The position numbers and the translations under genes are program-made. This document shows, one piece after another, positions 45,131 to 58,342 of a stretch of 64,000 nucleotides of DNA (its first letter is position 1; every line of letters starts with the position of its first letter). Under the pieces are notes generated by a model that searched no databases, had not been told where the DNA came from, and saw only the letters and a list, made by a program, of their open reading frames with translations. Source of the stretch: Tachypleus tridentatus (lineage: Eukaryota > Arthropoda > Merostomata > Xiphosura > Limulidae); NCBI RefSeq assembly GCF_004210375.1, contig NW_027467782.1, positions 33,655,771-33,719,770 of the forward strand, in the 5' to 3' direction.

Positions 45131-46230
45131 TTATAATATGGGGGGTTAGTTTCTTGTATTAGGTCTTCGATCTCATGTTTCTTGGAAGCTATTGCACCTT
45201 GGATGTTGATATATACTACTGTGAACATTGTGCTGTGAGCATGTATCCAGTAAGTGTTGATATTATGTCGGGTGTGATGTGTTTTTTGGAGATATTGATC
45301 AGTAGTTCAAAACAGTTAGTTGTCTGGTTTGGTTTAGTGTATTCTGTTACGAATTCTGTAATTATGTTTTTGATTATTGTTGTGAATAGGCTTGTTTTAT
45401 CTGATGTGTTAATATTTGTTTCTTGTATGGTGGGGCTGTTTTCTTCTGGTTTTTGTGTTTGTGTTAAAGTGTTCTTGTCCTGGGTTTTAATGTTCTGCTC
45501 TTGCTGTTTGTGGGGTTGTTTTACTTTCAGCATTTACGTGGTTTTTGTTGTTTTATTGAATTCTGTTGATATGTCTGTTTTAGGTAAGCTGTTTGTATTA
45601 GGTTGGTTTTGTTCTGTTGGTGTTCTGATCTGATAAATACGTTGTTTTATTTGTTTGTATTTATCACATCCTTTGTAATTTGCTGTATGGGTTTGACCAC
45701 AGTTACAACATTTAGGTGTTTCCTTATCTTTTTTGCATTGGTTGATATGGTGTTCCCCGCCACATCCGCAGCATCTCGGTGTTGCTAAGCAGGCTGCTGA
45801 GACATGCCCATATCTTTGGCAATTGTAGCATTGTGTTACAACAACTACCAGAGTTTTCAGTTGCTCTACTTGGTATTTTTTATACCAAAGCGTTATTCCA
45901 TTATTTATTAATTTTTATATGTTGTAACTGTCGTCAATATCAATGCGTATGAGATTCGTGGGTGCCTGTGTTTTCTTTGAGATTATACGTTCTATTTTAT
46001 TGTGTGGAATGCCTTGTTCATCTAAAGCTTGTGTGACTGATTCTAAGTTAATGGTCTAGTGAACCCCTCTTACCACAATGGCTTTAGGCTGCTGCTCACT
46101 TCCTGGAAGGTGAATTTTAATTTTTCCTGGTTTTAAGGTATCTGCTGGCCCCTACTTTACTAATCTGTTAAGGTCAGCTACGTCATGCCCTTGAACAAAG
46201 ACACCGCTTCTGGGCAGACGCTTAATATTA
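45131..46230 (-). mobile_element. LINE ORF1 with three zinc knuckles
   Basis: It is upstream of the endonuclease on the same strand. Readable parts run from GVFVQGHDVADLNRL near 46.19 kb through KPGKIKIHLPGSEQQPKAI and QALDEQGIPHNKIERIISKK. Then come three CCHC knuckles at about 45.65-45.84 kb (CYNCQRYGHVSAAC, CCGCGGEHHINQC, CCNCGQTHTANYKGC). A Gln/Thr/Asn-rich tail follows (PHKQQEQNIKTQDKN). A few stops and frame changes break it. ORF1 of this type binds the element's RNA. The family differs from the LINE at 12.9 and 47.5 kb. Confidence 0.8.
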
Positions 46231-47529
46231 ACTATGGTTAATTAAGTTACTTTTATTATTGTGGTAAGTAAACTTGGCAACAAAACTTAGCTTGTAATAC
46301 AAATTTGGAAATTATATAGTTTTAATTTCCTAGTTTTATAGGACAACATTTAAAATGTCTTCAATTTTCCATTGTTTCAGAATTGTGATATTTGCATTTT
46401 AAGTATTTCCTCTTTTCTCATTTATTGACCACTTCTTGAAGAACTACAAAATTTGACATAAGTCGCTCATTGTAATATTGTTATTACTCAGACAAAGTAT
46501 AATTTTTTTATAGCCTTCAATCTTATTTGGTTACAGAGCTATAAACTAGAAAATCAAGTCCCTTTAGCCACACCCATAATTAAGTTTTCTCTTTCACAAG
46601 TTTCCAATATTTAGTTCTCTTTGATATTTAAAACTATATTACTTTTAACCAACAGAAATCCAAATATTATATTACATAATTTTCTGTACAGGAGTTTGTT
46701 TATTTTGCTTCCAGTGCAAATTTTATTCCCACAGGAAACACATTGGCAAGTTTAGCTAAATTTTTATTGGGTCTTACTGAATGGTAAGAAAGCCAGAAAA
46801 TTTTGATAGTCCTAGTACAATATGTGCTTTAAGCATGTTATTTTGTATTCTTTGTTGCAATTTTGATTATCTAAAAATCATTTAGTGCAGTAATACCATT
46901 ATAATAATAGTTTTAATTGAGAGTTGATAAAAAAAAGGCCCAGGTAAGTACTATATTTCTAGTTTTTCATGTGTACTATTTATTATTATAAAGGTAAATA
47001 AAATATAAGTTTTAGATTACGTTAAATAAAAAAAAAAAAACGTTTTCCTGTGGTATGCTCATTAGTAACCAATGCATTACATAATTTCTTCAGGTAACAT
47101 AAGCTACATGTTTACAAAGTGGTTCACAACTTGTGTGGTGATATCATTAGTTAGACACAGTTCAAAGAGCAATAAAATTTAAGCATAAATATACATATAT
47201 TGTAAAGGGCTTAAAGCTATTTAAGATAGTCAAATGTGTCGTGAAGTCATTCTTGAAAATAAAAAGGGCAATATGTTTTCTTTTCACGGTATATGAGGTG
47301 TAGAGTTAGAATGGGGAAAATAACATAACACGTAAAGTTTTACTGAAAAAACACATTGAAATTCCAGTGCAATTACCCACCCTTTTCACAGTTATAGCTA
47401 TTTTTCATATGATTTCCTTCTCGTGCACAGATTGTCACTCACTACTAGCTGTGAATTACTATCTAATTACACATGTATGCCACATGTGTAAATTAGCATT
47501 CAACAACTCTCCACCAGTATGAGTGTAAC
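46231..47529. other. AT-rich DNA, no gene seen
   Basis: A poly-A run lies near 47,028-47,040. No other feature. Confidence 0.5.
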
Positions 47530-48590
47530 ACATCCTTTTCTGATATTTATATTACCACATCAACCTGCCACAATCAAGGCAGGTTATCTTGATTGCAGGG
47601 TATAGCCATACATTACAAACCCTCTCAGATATTTCCAGTGTCAGTGTTTCGGTCGCTCAAAGACGTCATGTTGTGGTTCATTGAACTGTGCTCATTCTTG
47701 CCCAGAATGGTTAGAAGAAAAAGAGATGCATCATTTGAAAACGATTTATAACATTACTTATCCTGAGGCTTGAAAATTGCTGTCCAGCACTTCATCTCAG
47801 ATGTATGGCTGCTGCATGTCATCCCACAACTACAGTGGGAGTGCAGACAGATATCTCTGTGTCTCCAAAAGAATCATTCTCAAACCAAATGAAAAGGATT
47901 TTGACCTGCATTGTTAAAAAAGTTGATGAATTAGCTTAACATCCATCTCTGTCCCTAACATACATTCCAACAAATCCCAAGATCCACTTTCTCTGGTTCT
48001 GGGTACAGGCATTTCTTTGGGTGCATCACCTTCTCCCACCACAAGATGCAAAAGGATCATTTGTTCTTGTCCCCAGTCACTGGAATCCTCTTTAAACAGC
48101 ATAGACCTACCCAATCGACCCAGGACAGGATCCATGGAGGTTGACAGACCTCCCTCAAATAAAGACAGTAAAGAACAAAAGACATGGACGAAAACAGAAG
48201 GGTTCTCCACCCAACTTCCTTGCACATGAGTAATAATGTCCAACTTGATACAATGGAACTGTCGAGGTTTACGTTGTAATCTGGATGACATCAAAACACA
48301 GATTGCTTCCTACCATTCTGCATGTCTTTCCTTACAGGAAATATACCAGTAACCTGCCAATACAGTTACCTTTCAGTATTTTTTTTTTTTTTTTGTACAG
48401 AAATGACAGGCTGTGTGATGGATGAGCACATGTAGGGGTGGCATTGTTGGTTGATTATCATGTGCCCACCCTGTCTTTGCCACTGGATGCACTCTTGGAG
48501 TCTATTCCTATCTTGCAAGGTGTTGCTGTACACTAATGCTAGTGATAATTTATTGTTTATGCATGACACCTTGTTAAGAGGATAAAATTG
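47530..48590 (+). mobile_element. zinc-knuckle LINE: ORF1 end and endonuclease start
   Basis: Plus strand. ORF1 part: TIKAGYLDCRV, then YFQCQCFGRSKTSC (zinc knuckle) and CPEWLEEKEMHHLKTI. Then a Ser/Pro-rich part (SLNSIDLPNRPRTGSMEVDR) up to about 48.23 kb. ORF2 starts near 48,237 with NLIQWNCRGLRCNLDDIKTQ and LSLQEIYQ, the typical APE-endonuclease opening (QWNCRG, LQE), and continues to about 48,560. Stops and frame changes occur. Same family as 12,930-13,990. Its 3' part may be the RNase H piece at 51.1 kb, with RT lost in between. Confidence 0.78.
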
Positions 48591-51109
48591 GTCTTACCTG
48601 AAATCTAGTGTGTCTTTTTTAAAATCCTAAACTTGTACATTCTTATCCTTTGGTTTTTAGATATATCACAAGAAATCACAACACATTCATCCTTCCTGAA
48701 TATTTTATATATTTAAATAAAATCTATTTTCTCTCTTCTTTTTTTTAATGCTCTTAACATGCTTTTCATAAGTTGCCAGGTAAGTCAATCACGTATTTCA
48801 GTTGAAAACAGAGAATCTACCTAATTCTGTCTAGTTTCTATGGTTTTGTACATTTCTTGTCAACAAGCTATTTTATTTTGTAAAATTTCAGTCATCAACA
48901 TTATTTTAACTGAACTTTTCATGTTCTTAATTAAAGAAATATGTTTTAAAGTCATTTTAAATACTTTATTGTGAGAGAGAAAAATGTAATGTAGATTGTA
49001 TGGTCAGTAGTATGTACTTAATGGGCATTCTCTACTCAATCATACAAAATTAAATGTAGTCATGTTGTTTCGTATTCAGTCAGTAAATCAAACCACCCCA
49101 CTCACTCCCCCACAAAAATTATATTTACCAAAGAGTTTTGCCTACTTCAAAGGCATCTTCACATTACAAAAGGAGAAAAGATATAACATTTATGAAAAGT
49201 TGTTTTACACCTAATGAAGGAAACACAAAATCACATGTTCATTGCAAATTTAATCACTTTTTTATACCCTTATTTTAAAAGAGACCAGAAAATAGAGAGA
49301 ATGGTGTTTCTGATTTTAAATATTTCTGGGAGAGCATGCCTCTGGATCTTCCTTAAGATATTGTGCATAAAATATGCTGAAGAGTCACAATCCAGCACTA
49401 CATAGTACACTGACAGGATTATCTCCCTGATTCATTAGTATCACCCACTTTTAAACATACTGAAAACCCTGTCTGTTGATCTTTTATAAAGAGATCTTAA
49501 TATAACCTTTCCTTCCCTGGAGTAATATTAGTAGCTGTAGTGAGAACAATTTACAACAAATCAGTGTCATTACTCAGACAAAGCTCACACAATATTTCAA
49601 GTGAAGAGTATCGAGGACCAACTAGTGACTTGAATAGAAAGATAACTTCCTCTTTATTACTTGATAATCAGTTTAAGTTGCATCACTCTGAACAGTCCTT
49701 TATACATCACCATTCCTTCTTGTGTAAGAAGACCAAAGCTGTATACTGCTTCATAAGTATTTGGTGGATCAGAGCAAGATATATTGATTATCTTTCTCAT
49801 GAAGTTGTTTGATCCTGCAGGCACTTGTCACCTTGTAATTCAGAAGTTACTTTTTGTTTCATAAGTGTTTAACAGAATTTGAATTAATAACTTTTTCTTT
49901 AATTATGTTTTTTATGTAAATCACTAAGATTTTCTATACTTAATCTTTTCCCATAGAAAGGGATTTTAAGATTATAAAATCTATTTATTTTGTTATAATT
50001 TCTTCAATAAAGAAATAAGATTTGATATAAAATTCTAGAAAGACTTGCCAACAGTATGGTTAACAATGTAACTGAAATGTGTCTGAGGTAATTAACCACC
50101 TTAATACAAAAGTATCCAATACCAAATAATTAGTAGTAAACTGTATTTTAACAAAAAGATTAATTATGGGCCATTGAAAAACAAACTTTATGTATTATAA
50201 ACATTCTCCATGATTTTATTCCTCACTCATGTTTAAAATTAACTGTAGCAAGTACATTTATGAAAAGTAATTTTTTACAGCATCCAATCAAGAGCAGTTT
50301 TCCTGATGAAGTCACTGGTGGTGTTTTATCAAAAGTGAAAAGAAAATTAGGCTTACAAAAAGTTTCCAAAATGGCAAGTGTATCTGAAGAATTTTAAAAA
50401 ATGCACTTCAAAACATTTAGGCTACTGATTGTGATCCACATACATATTCCATTATCAATTAAATTATATTCTATTAAACCTGTATGTGTGCTTGGTCATT
50501 CTGACCAGTTCTGTAATCTCCATGTAACCATGAAATTACATGAACTACTGAAATGTTCTAAGTATATAAAGTGTATTATCATGAGTTTTGCCAAATGTTT
50601 ATGTAAAAGTTACAAGCCATTTATTAACTGAAATTATATTTCAAGTAAATTGCTTTCATAAAACATTTATCCATTAATTTGTGAATTCTCTGTCAAGTAA
50701 TTCTGTGTAAAGTGTGATTTTTCATGCTAAGAATAAAATTAATTGTGCTCATTTCATGGTTTTTATGTTTAATTAACCTTACTTATAATACCATCTTAAT
50801 GAATATCATTTTTTTATTTTTCATAGAACTCTAAACTTGCTCTTTCATCTTCACCACCATAACACCAACTGTAATGAAAGTAGTGAAACAAATGTTGGAC
50901 ATACAAAATGATTGCAGATTGTGAAAATGCAATAAGAATTTTTATTTTTGCACAGCCTCAGTTTTCTAAACATTTCCTGATTGGCTGCTTTTGATTTTAT
51001 TACTTTACAATGCCTTTCTGACCCAATATAATGATGTAATTGTTAAATATACACAGAAGTAAAACTTAACCAACCGACTGAAATACAAAGTGTACAACGG
51101 CACTGAATA
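48591..51109. other. AT-rich DNA between two LINE pieces
   Basis: No gene. A minus-strand motif at 49,128-49,162 (GTGAAGATGCC, then GTAGGCAAAAC) resembles the Penelope-like hammerhead region. A weaker one (CCTGATGAAGTCACTGG) lies at 50,303 on the plus strand. Confidence 0.4.
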
Positions 51110-51985
51110 TCTTCAACATCCAGATCCCTTCTTCCACCTCTTGTGGAGCAGATTGATTTTTTGTTCAAAACTGAACTATTTGTCTCTTATTTAAGTTTCT
51201 GCCAGGACCTTGGCCTTGAAGATGCTGTACCCTATTCACCATCTGAGACTTCAGCCTTGAACAGGGTCTTTCCATATGTCTCCAGTTCAGAGTCTGTACA
51301 CTGGGTTCCACTGGTTATACTTTTGGGAATATACAGTCTGCCATTCTTCCCTTTGGTCTTCATATTTAGGTGAAGCTGACTGAGTTCAGTATGTCACAGA
51401 TTGATGTTGCTTTTTCCATCAATCAGCCCACCACACTATGTTTTATTACCACCTCTGCCTGTTGCCTTTCTCTGAGTCATCTGAGGAAGGTTGATACTTG
51501 CATTTGGTTGTACTGGTTTCATTGCCAAACATCTTTTGAACCATTCTTTCATTCCCAGTTATACAGATGGTTTAAAATCAGTTAAGTCTATTGGATCTGC
51601 CATGGTTTGTTGCAGCTAGGTGGTTTTGTACAATATCCACTCTACAGTTTCTGTGTTCACTGTCAAGTTATATGGCATTTCTTTTGTTCTGAATGATATC
51701 GAAGCTACACAGTACACTCACTGTTCTATTTATACCAACTCTCTTCACTCTCTACTGGTCAGAGAATCGCTTTGTGTTAATTCTCACCTTATTTTCACAA
51801 TATTCAACACTGGCTGGCCTATTTTTCTTCTATCTTCTATTTACATCCAATTTTTCTGGATAACTGGTCATGTTGGTATTCACAGGAACAAGTTTGCTGA
51901 CATTAAGTTGGTCTGATCTGGTGCTGTCACTGCTTTGCTTGTTCTATATATGGACTACAGTACTGTATTCAAGGCTCAGCTTCTA
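51110..51985 (+). mobile_element. LINE 3' fragment with RNase H domain
   Basis: Plus strand. A linker (FCQDLGLEDAVPYSPSETS, ALNRVFPYVSSSES) precedes an RNase H of the I-group LINE type. Its pieces are the segment before VVLYNIHSTVSVFTVKLYG, then YTHCSIYTNSLHSLL (the second acidic position is Asn where Asp is expected) and FFWITGHVGIHRNKFAD (the GHVG and final Asp block). Several frame changes break it. Same strand as the 47.5-kb piece and plausibly the same insertion. Confidence 0.75.
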
Positions 51986-52165
51986 TTTCCCGTATATTAG
52001 GATTGTTTCCTATATACTAATATCACCAATATTTCTATTCATTTTTTATTTCCCATATATTAGTTTTTGTTACCTGTATATTAATATCACCTATATTTTT
52101 ATTAATATTTCTATTTCCCATATATTAGTATTGTTTCCTATATATTTCTTTATATTATCATTTTC
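51986..52165. repeat. AT-rich tandem repeat, about 64-bp period
   Basis: TTTCCCATATATTAG-like blocks occur at about 51,987, 52,050 and 52,115, each followed by TTGTTTCCTATATA-like and AATATCACC-like blocks. It directly follows the LINE RNase H piece and may be that LINE's 3' UTR repeat. Confidence 0.65.
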
Positions 52166-53285
52166 TGTAATACCCGTTCCTTTTTATTTTTCTATTCTGT
52201 GAAACCTGTTTTAACATTTTTTAACTGCTGTCACTGCCATCTTTCATGTAATGCACACATTCTTTTATGTACATCTAAACATGACAGGAATGTTTTCTGT
52301 TATTATTTACATAAATGACATCAACATTTGTACTTGTAATGTGCCCTACTAATCATTGCTCTTTATTATCCTAAAAAAGGAATAGTCAATCGAGTTAAGA
52401 TATTTTATGTCACCTTTATTGGGTTATATGTTGTACTGATAAAGATTTAAGCACTCATTCAGTTTTACATGTACATAAACAGTCAAAGGATTGTTAGGCT
52501 AGTTTGGCCTGCTTGAAATGAATAGTGTATTTTGTTCAGTTTAAATTCTTGCTCTTGCTCAGTATGTTAGTTATTGATATTTCTTTTCCAAAAGTTTAGT
52601 GATGCATTTGAAAGCCACGCTGTGTAACATTGAATAGATTCAAAATAGTTATTGGTATCTGAATAGACCTATTCACCTAAAAGTTCCATCAGTCTATAGA
52701 AATACAGAGATAAAAGTTAGTTTTGTATATCACCTTTTGAGTATATGTATAAAGATTGGTGCTGCTTACTGTTAATAGGAAGATTTTGAATTTTTCATGA
52801 AACATTAAGTTATGAAGTACTTTATAAAATGATAAACGTAGCATGAGATAGACTTAAAATTGAAATAACTTTATTTTAACTAAACATTTTAGTAAACTGA
52901 AAACATTGAAGATCTACATGTTGCATTCTTTGGAAATAAGAAGCTTTATGGCTGTCAGGTAGTTACAGTGTTAAAGAGTATAATGTGTGTGGTAGAAGGA
53001 ACACTCTAAATGTCCCTCTGGTGTTAATATATATAATAAACAGTTTGTGTCATGCTTCTTTGTTTTAATAGTAATGGTCTACAATTTATATCATTGTTTT
53101 GTAACAAAACTACCAATTGATATTGTTAGGTCATCTATGGTATTTATGTTGTGAATGTTTAATATACATATTGGTTTGTTTGTTTTTTCTTGTTAACTTT
53201 GGTGATAGAACAAAACAATTTAATTCAGAAATTATATAGATTTAGAATTGATATTTTGTCTTTATTGAGCTTTGAGTAAGTTATT
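52166..53285. other. AT-rich DNA up to the gap
   Basis: No feature recognised; not similar to the DNA left of block A (9.2-10.5 kb). Confidence 0.5.
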
Positions 53286-53785
53286 NNNNNNNNNNNNNNN
53301 NNNNNNNNNNNNNNNNNNNNNNNNNNNNNNNNNNNNNNNNNNNNNNNNNNNNNNNNNNNNNNNNNNNNNNNNNNNNNNNNNNNNNNNNNNNNNNNNNNNN
53401 NNNNNNNNNNNNNNNNNNNNNNNNNNNNNNNNNNNNNNNNNNNNNNNNNNNNNNNNNNNNNNNNNNNNNNNNNNNNNNNNNNNNNNNNNNNNNNNNNNNN
53501 NNNNNNNNNNNNNNNNNNNNNNNNNNNNNNNNNNNNNNNNNNNNNNNNNNNNNNNNNNNNNNNNNNNNNNNNNNNNNNNNNNNNNNNNNNNNNNNNNNNN
53601 NNNNNNNNNNNNNNNNNNNNNNNNNNNNNNNNNNNNNNNNNNNNNNNNNNNNNNNNNNNNNNNNNNNNNNNNNNNNNNNNNNNNNNNNNNNNNNNNNNNN
53701 NNNNNNNNNNNNNNNNNNNNNNNNNNNNNNNNNNNNNNNNNNNNNNNNNNNNNNNNNNNNNNNNNNNNNNNNNNNNNNNNNNNNN
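53286..53785. other. assembly gap, 500 N
   Basis: Exactly 500 unknown bases, a round number typical of a scaffold join of unknown size. Confidence 0.98.
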
Positions 53786-54379
53786 TTGCCATAACAGAGA
53801 CAGGGCCAACAAGTTTGGTGGAAGTATGAATCAAACTCCAGATGTTTGAAATGTCAAAACTGAACAAGAAGTAAAATAAAAAAGACGACAACTTATGAAG
53901 CAGTAACTACCATATTACAAATAGTTTGTCCTGCAGATTTGTACTTAGCAGTAAACAAACAAATATAACATTAGTTTTCTCAGTTGGATGTTTGATATTA
54001 TAAAAAAATGGTAATAATTAAAGTTGTTTTGGATTTAATATTCAATTTCCCATAATTCAGCTCCACTGGTTTTAAAAATAATATTCTTTTTTTTTTAGTT
54101 TGTTTGTATTTTTATCCATTATCATAAACAAAATAATAATTTGATCTAAATAAGGGTTTTCTTCTTCCTGATTTGTAAAACTTATTTGACAGAAAAATGA
54201 ATATTATTTACAATGAATATGCATTCTCATTCTTCCTGATTTTTTTAGTGAAGTGTACATCTTTTAGTCTCAAAACTATGGGATGTGGTCTTTCTTTTAT
54301 ATGTTGCTTCTGGCTATTTTATTTCAATTTTCAGCAATAATCAGCTATTATGCTGATGTTCCACCTTCCCTTAAATCTT

Positions 54380-54503
54380 GCCCCCCCAGTGGCTCAGCGG
54401 TATGTCTGTGGACTTACAACAGCTAAAACCATGTTTCGATACCCATGGTGGGCAGAGGACAGATAGCTCATTGAGTAGCTTTGTGCTTAATTCAAAACAA
54501 CAA
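54380..54503 (+). repeat. SINE-B copy in block C
   Basis: Counterpart of 11,136-11,259, with the same CCTTAAATCTT flanks (54,369-54,379 and 54,504-54,514). Confidence 0.88.
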
Positions 54504-54849
54504 CCTTAAATCTTTGTGCCTGCAGTGAAATGGACATGAGATACAAGAAATTAAATTTGAAATTCATATTGCAATCTAACTCTTTGCATTTATTGAACAT
54601 GTTATAGAAAATATATTCATAATTTGGGTCCTTGTTGCACTCTAACAATTTGTTAATAACCCTTTCTGTACAAATTGTGAAAATTGCCACATGTAGCGTA
54701 AAATGATTTTACCCACCTATCAATAAAATAATTAATTTTTATACACTTTGTTTTTTTATGAGTGTATTACTTATATAATATGTTCTTGAAAAATATGCAG
54801 TATATTAGTATATAACTTTATTGAATTATAATACTCAATGTAAATGGAA

Positions 54850-56110
54850 GAATCCTATTTATTATGCCATATTTCAAAGTGTCTGAACTGCATTGACCTG
54901 GTTTTCAGAGCATTCATTACAACACTTTCTTCTTTCATTCCATTTTGGATATCACACTCTGCATCACTTTTGGATGCATATTTCAACCACCAGGCAAGGG
55001 TGGAATAGAAACTAAAGCATGGACAGTTTTTTTCCAGGCTATTGTTTTGCAACCTACATGAGGATTGATAGCAACAAATTTCTTTTTAGTGGCAATTCCA
55101 TCTGAATTATGCATTTCTACCAGTTGCTGTGTGACCATTACGGCATACCTCTTGAAAGTAAATTTTTTTTTGCAGTATTTTTGTAAACATGAAAACTATT
55201 TAGCAGCATACATGTCAGCAAGTGTAGGTCTAGCTTCTTAAACCATGCATGGGGTTTATGACTTGGCTCATAAAGCTTCAGCAACTGTTCTGCTTTATCA
55301 ACTGCTCCCATGTTTTCATTAAACTTTTCTATATAGCATAGTTTTTTGTAAAATTGTCTCGTCCCCCCCCAAAGTAAGTTTTATCCTTTTCAACAAAATT
55401 AGCTGAATATTTTGTGGTTATCACATATACTGCTCTTCTGTCTTCCCATTTTACTATCAGAGCATTGTCATTACGAACTAAAGCTGTGTCATGACTCTCC
55501 AGATGCTCATTAGCGAGCTCTTTTGGGATTTCTCTATTAGTGTGAATAGTAGTCATCCCTCATTATATTTTGAGTTTTCAAAAATGTGCCAATCAAGTAC
55601 TTGTATACCAGTTGACTACAGTTACATGACACCCTTGATCAAGAACAGATTCTAATAAATGGACAGTTATTTATTTTTTCACTAGATGTAAGCTTATTTA
55701 CCCTTCAACATGAAGTAAAGAATATTGATTGTTGGGTATTCTCTGTAGTACACCCTTAAGCTGTATTCACACCAATTGTTTTCACTGTTGCACATGACAA
55801 ATAATTTGATGCCTTGTACATTTAGTTTTTATGAATTGGCAAAAGCCTAGTCATCCTTTCCATAGAACTAATGCTTCATCAATTAAAATATGTTCTCCTA
55901 CATCCACATTTTTCATCAAAATTTTCTGAAAAGCTCACCAATAGCATCCAAGCTTGTATAAGTTACATTTTGACATCATTTATTTTAGTAAAGCATAAAA
56001 ATTTTACAAATGACATGCACGTCTCTACTTGTTATGGCAGCCCAGAAAAAATGAATACCTGTTTCATAGGGCATTCTTGCTCTAATACTGGTTCATATTG
56101 TTATATTTAC
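54850..56110 (-). pseudogene. decayed piggyBac-type transposase, block C copy
   Basis: Counterpart of 11,640-12,860, with the same motif order. Several frame changes differ from block A at homopolymers (for example the C run near 55,363), showing that exact frames are unreliable. The C-terminal part is open longer here (NCPCFSFYSTLAWWLKYASK). Confidence 0.78.
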
Positions 56111-56180
56111 ATATTATAGTTTAAAATGAAGAGTAAAAAAATGTAAATATATCAATTTAAACGAGATCTTTACACTGGAT

Positions 56181-57220
56181 GCCATTTACAAACAGTGATA
56201 GTACGACCCAAGGAAACACGGATGGTAACGGCCTTGAAGGGTGTGTAGAGTAGCATGTCAGGCAACTATGATGTGACGTCTTTAAGTGACTGAACCTCTG
56301 ACACTGGAAACATCGGAGGGTTTGGAATGTAAACGGCCATTCCCCAATTTAGATAACCTGCCTTGATGGTGACAGGTGCAGGTGGTGATGTAAATGTCAG
56401 AATGAGGATATTGTTCGGTATTGTAACTCCATCTTTGTGAGTGGAGATACCACTGCAGAAACTCGAGTTGAGAACCCAGCTAAAATCTCTGACTCGGGGA
56501 TGTTTTTCAAATCCCTCTCAACAATAACTGTTGGATGTTTCCACTGATATGTCTCCAGATCAAAGCTTCTTTCTGACTTTGGAGAGCTAGCAAGTCCCTA
56601 CAGTCCCTTCTGAATAAAAAAGGAGGGCATTTGCCCTCAAGGTTTCTCTGAAAGAGAATGTAGGATAATAAAATGAGGTACAACTGGTGGTACAGATGTT
56701 GAACATTGCTGATCAGAATCTTCAAGACGTGATTGTTTTCCTATTGACTGTTTTTCACTATTTTATTTAAATGTTTGTTTGGAGGATCCATAAGAGAAAA
56801 GAAACTTTGGTGCCCTCTGATCCCACCCACCATAGAGCCCTATAAGGAGACACACTACAATGTCAAGCAAGGACACTGCAGCAATGACAGGGTTTTATGA
56901 GCACTACACCCAAACACCTGCATCAGACACAAAGTCCACAACACCTGTTAAGAACTTTCAACACTGGTACCTGGTTGACCATAGCCCAAGTGGACCAGCT
57001 GATTGATCCAAGGGGGGCCACCCCAAGGCTCCTGTCTATAGGAATTCAAGGTCAAAGTGGTGTGTTATGGTTGGACCCCAACCAACAGGATCCTATCCTC
57101 CCCTTCACGGTTCACCACACACGGTAAACACGTGGGTGGATGTTTAGATCCCAGAAGAGGTAATCTGAAAGAACAGAACCTTTCCTGGGAGATCCCTCAC
57201 AACGTACAGGAGTCCACACT
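56181..57220 (-). mobile_element. 5' fragment of the zinc-knuckle LINE, block C copy
   Basis: Counterpart of 12,930-13,990. It has more short indels inside ORF1 than block A (near 56,318, 56,452 and 56,572), so the frame is more broken here. The leader sequence 56,870-57,200 is almost identical to block A. Confidence 0.75.
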
Positions 57221-57741
57221 GAGGGGTGAGAATAAGAAGTGCAGTAAAAATTAAAATAAAGAAATAAAGTTGTCGTATGGAATAAAATACAGAATGTGAA
57301 ATATCAATTTTTCAAATCAATTATATACGAAAGGGTGCGTGTATAACAAATATTTAAAGAAACACATTAGGGATGCTGCAAACACACAAATTGTGACCAT
57401 AGTGATGACTACCAGAGCACAAAACTTTAATGATACAAAGAATTATCACAGAGAATATTAGGTAGGAAAGTAAATAACGTTTTTATGCAAAAAGTTATCA
57501 TTCGGTTTGAGGAAAAGAACTTGCAAATTTATGCCTTTTCCCAATGTCAATATTTTAATATTTGAAGCAATCCAAAGTTGACTATGTGAGAAATGGCTCA
57601 ACAGCTCCATGTAACAATCATTACCTACATCTACGAAATTGGAAAAGTTTCAAAACTTGGACACTAGGTTTTGGATAATTAACATGTTGAGAGAGTCACT
57701 ATTAGTTAATCTTTGACAACAAGAAATGCTCATGAACCAAT

Positions 57742-58301
57742 TCTGGAAAGAATTGTTAGTGGCAACGAGAAGTGTTTTTTTTTGTTTGTTTTTTTTGTTA
57801 TGAGCATACTCAACGTAAGAGACAATTGTTGAATCTCTGTTACGCACCTGTACCAACACCGAAGAATGGCTGATATCCAAAAAAAAAGTTTTGCCTTGTG
57901 TTTGGTGAGATCTGGGAAGTGCAGTTTATCACAAAATTTTTGATCCAAATCACAGCTGAAAGATATTGTCATCAGTTGGAGTGCTAACACCAAGCACTGG
58001 TAAGGAAAAGAACTGCATTAATCAATATAGAAGACTAATGTTTTTCATGACTTAAGATTGTGTTTTGAATCCTACACACTTCATAAATAACCCAAGAAAA
58101 ACTTCAGGCCTTAAAATGGGAAGTTGTGCCTCATCGATCCTATTCACTAGATACTGCTCCATCTGATTATCATGTTTTAAGATCCTCACAGCATTACTAA
58201 GATGAAGAAAGGTTTGTAAAAACAAGGAACTCAAAACTGACTTACGATTGTTTTTAGAATCCAAATTCAAGGAATTTTGTTCACGTGGAATCCATAACTT
58301 A
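57742..58301 (-). CDS. block C copies of the three candidate exons
   Basis: Counterparts of the exons at 14,416-15,057. The upstream exon is at 58,076-58,301, the middle exon at about 57,844-57,996, and the last begins near 57,742 and ends at about 57,650. Coding text is the same except one Leu-to-Arg change (KNNRKSV). The intron before the last exon is longer here, with an extended T-rich tract. Confidence 0.4.
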
Positions 58302-58342
58302 CTTAAAATATGGAATAATGGCATATAAAATAAAGTCAAATA

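Noticed and set aside
45175-45633. 152-codon plus-strand open frame, Val/Cys/Phe-rich
   Set aside because: It is the antisense of the LINE ORF1 Gln/Thr/Asn-rich tail.
53225-53891. Open frames spanning the N gap
   Set aside because: They consist almost only of unknown bases.
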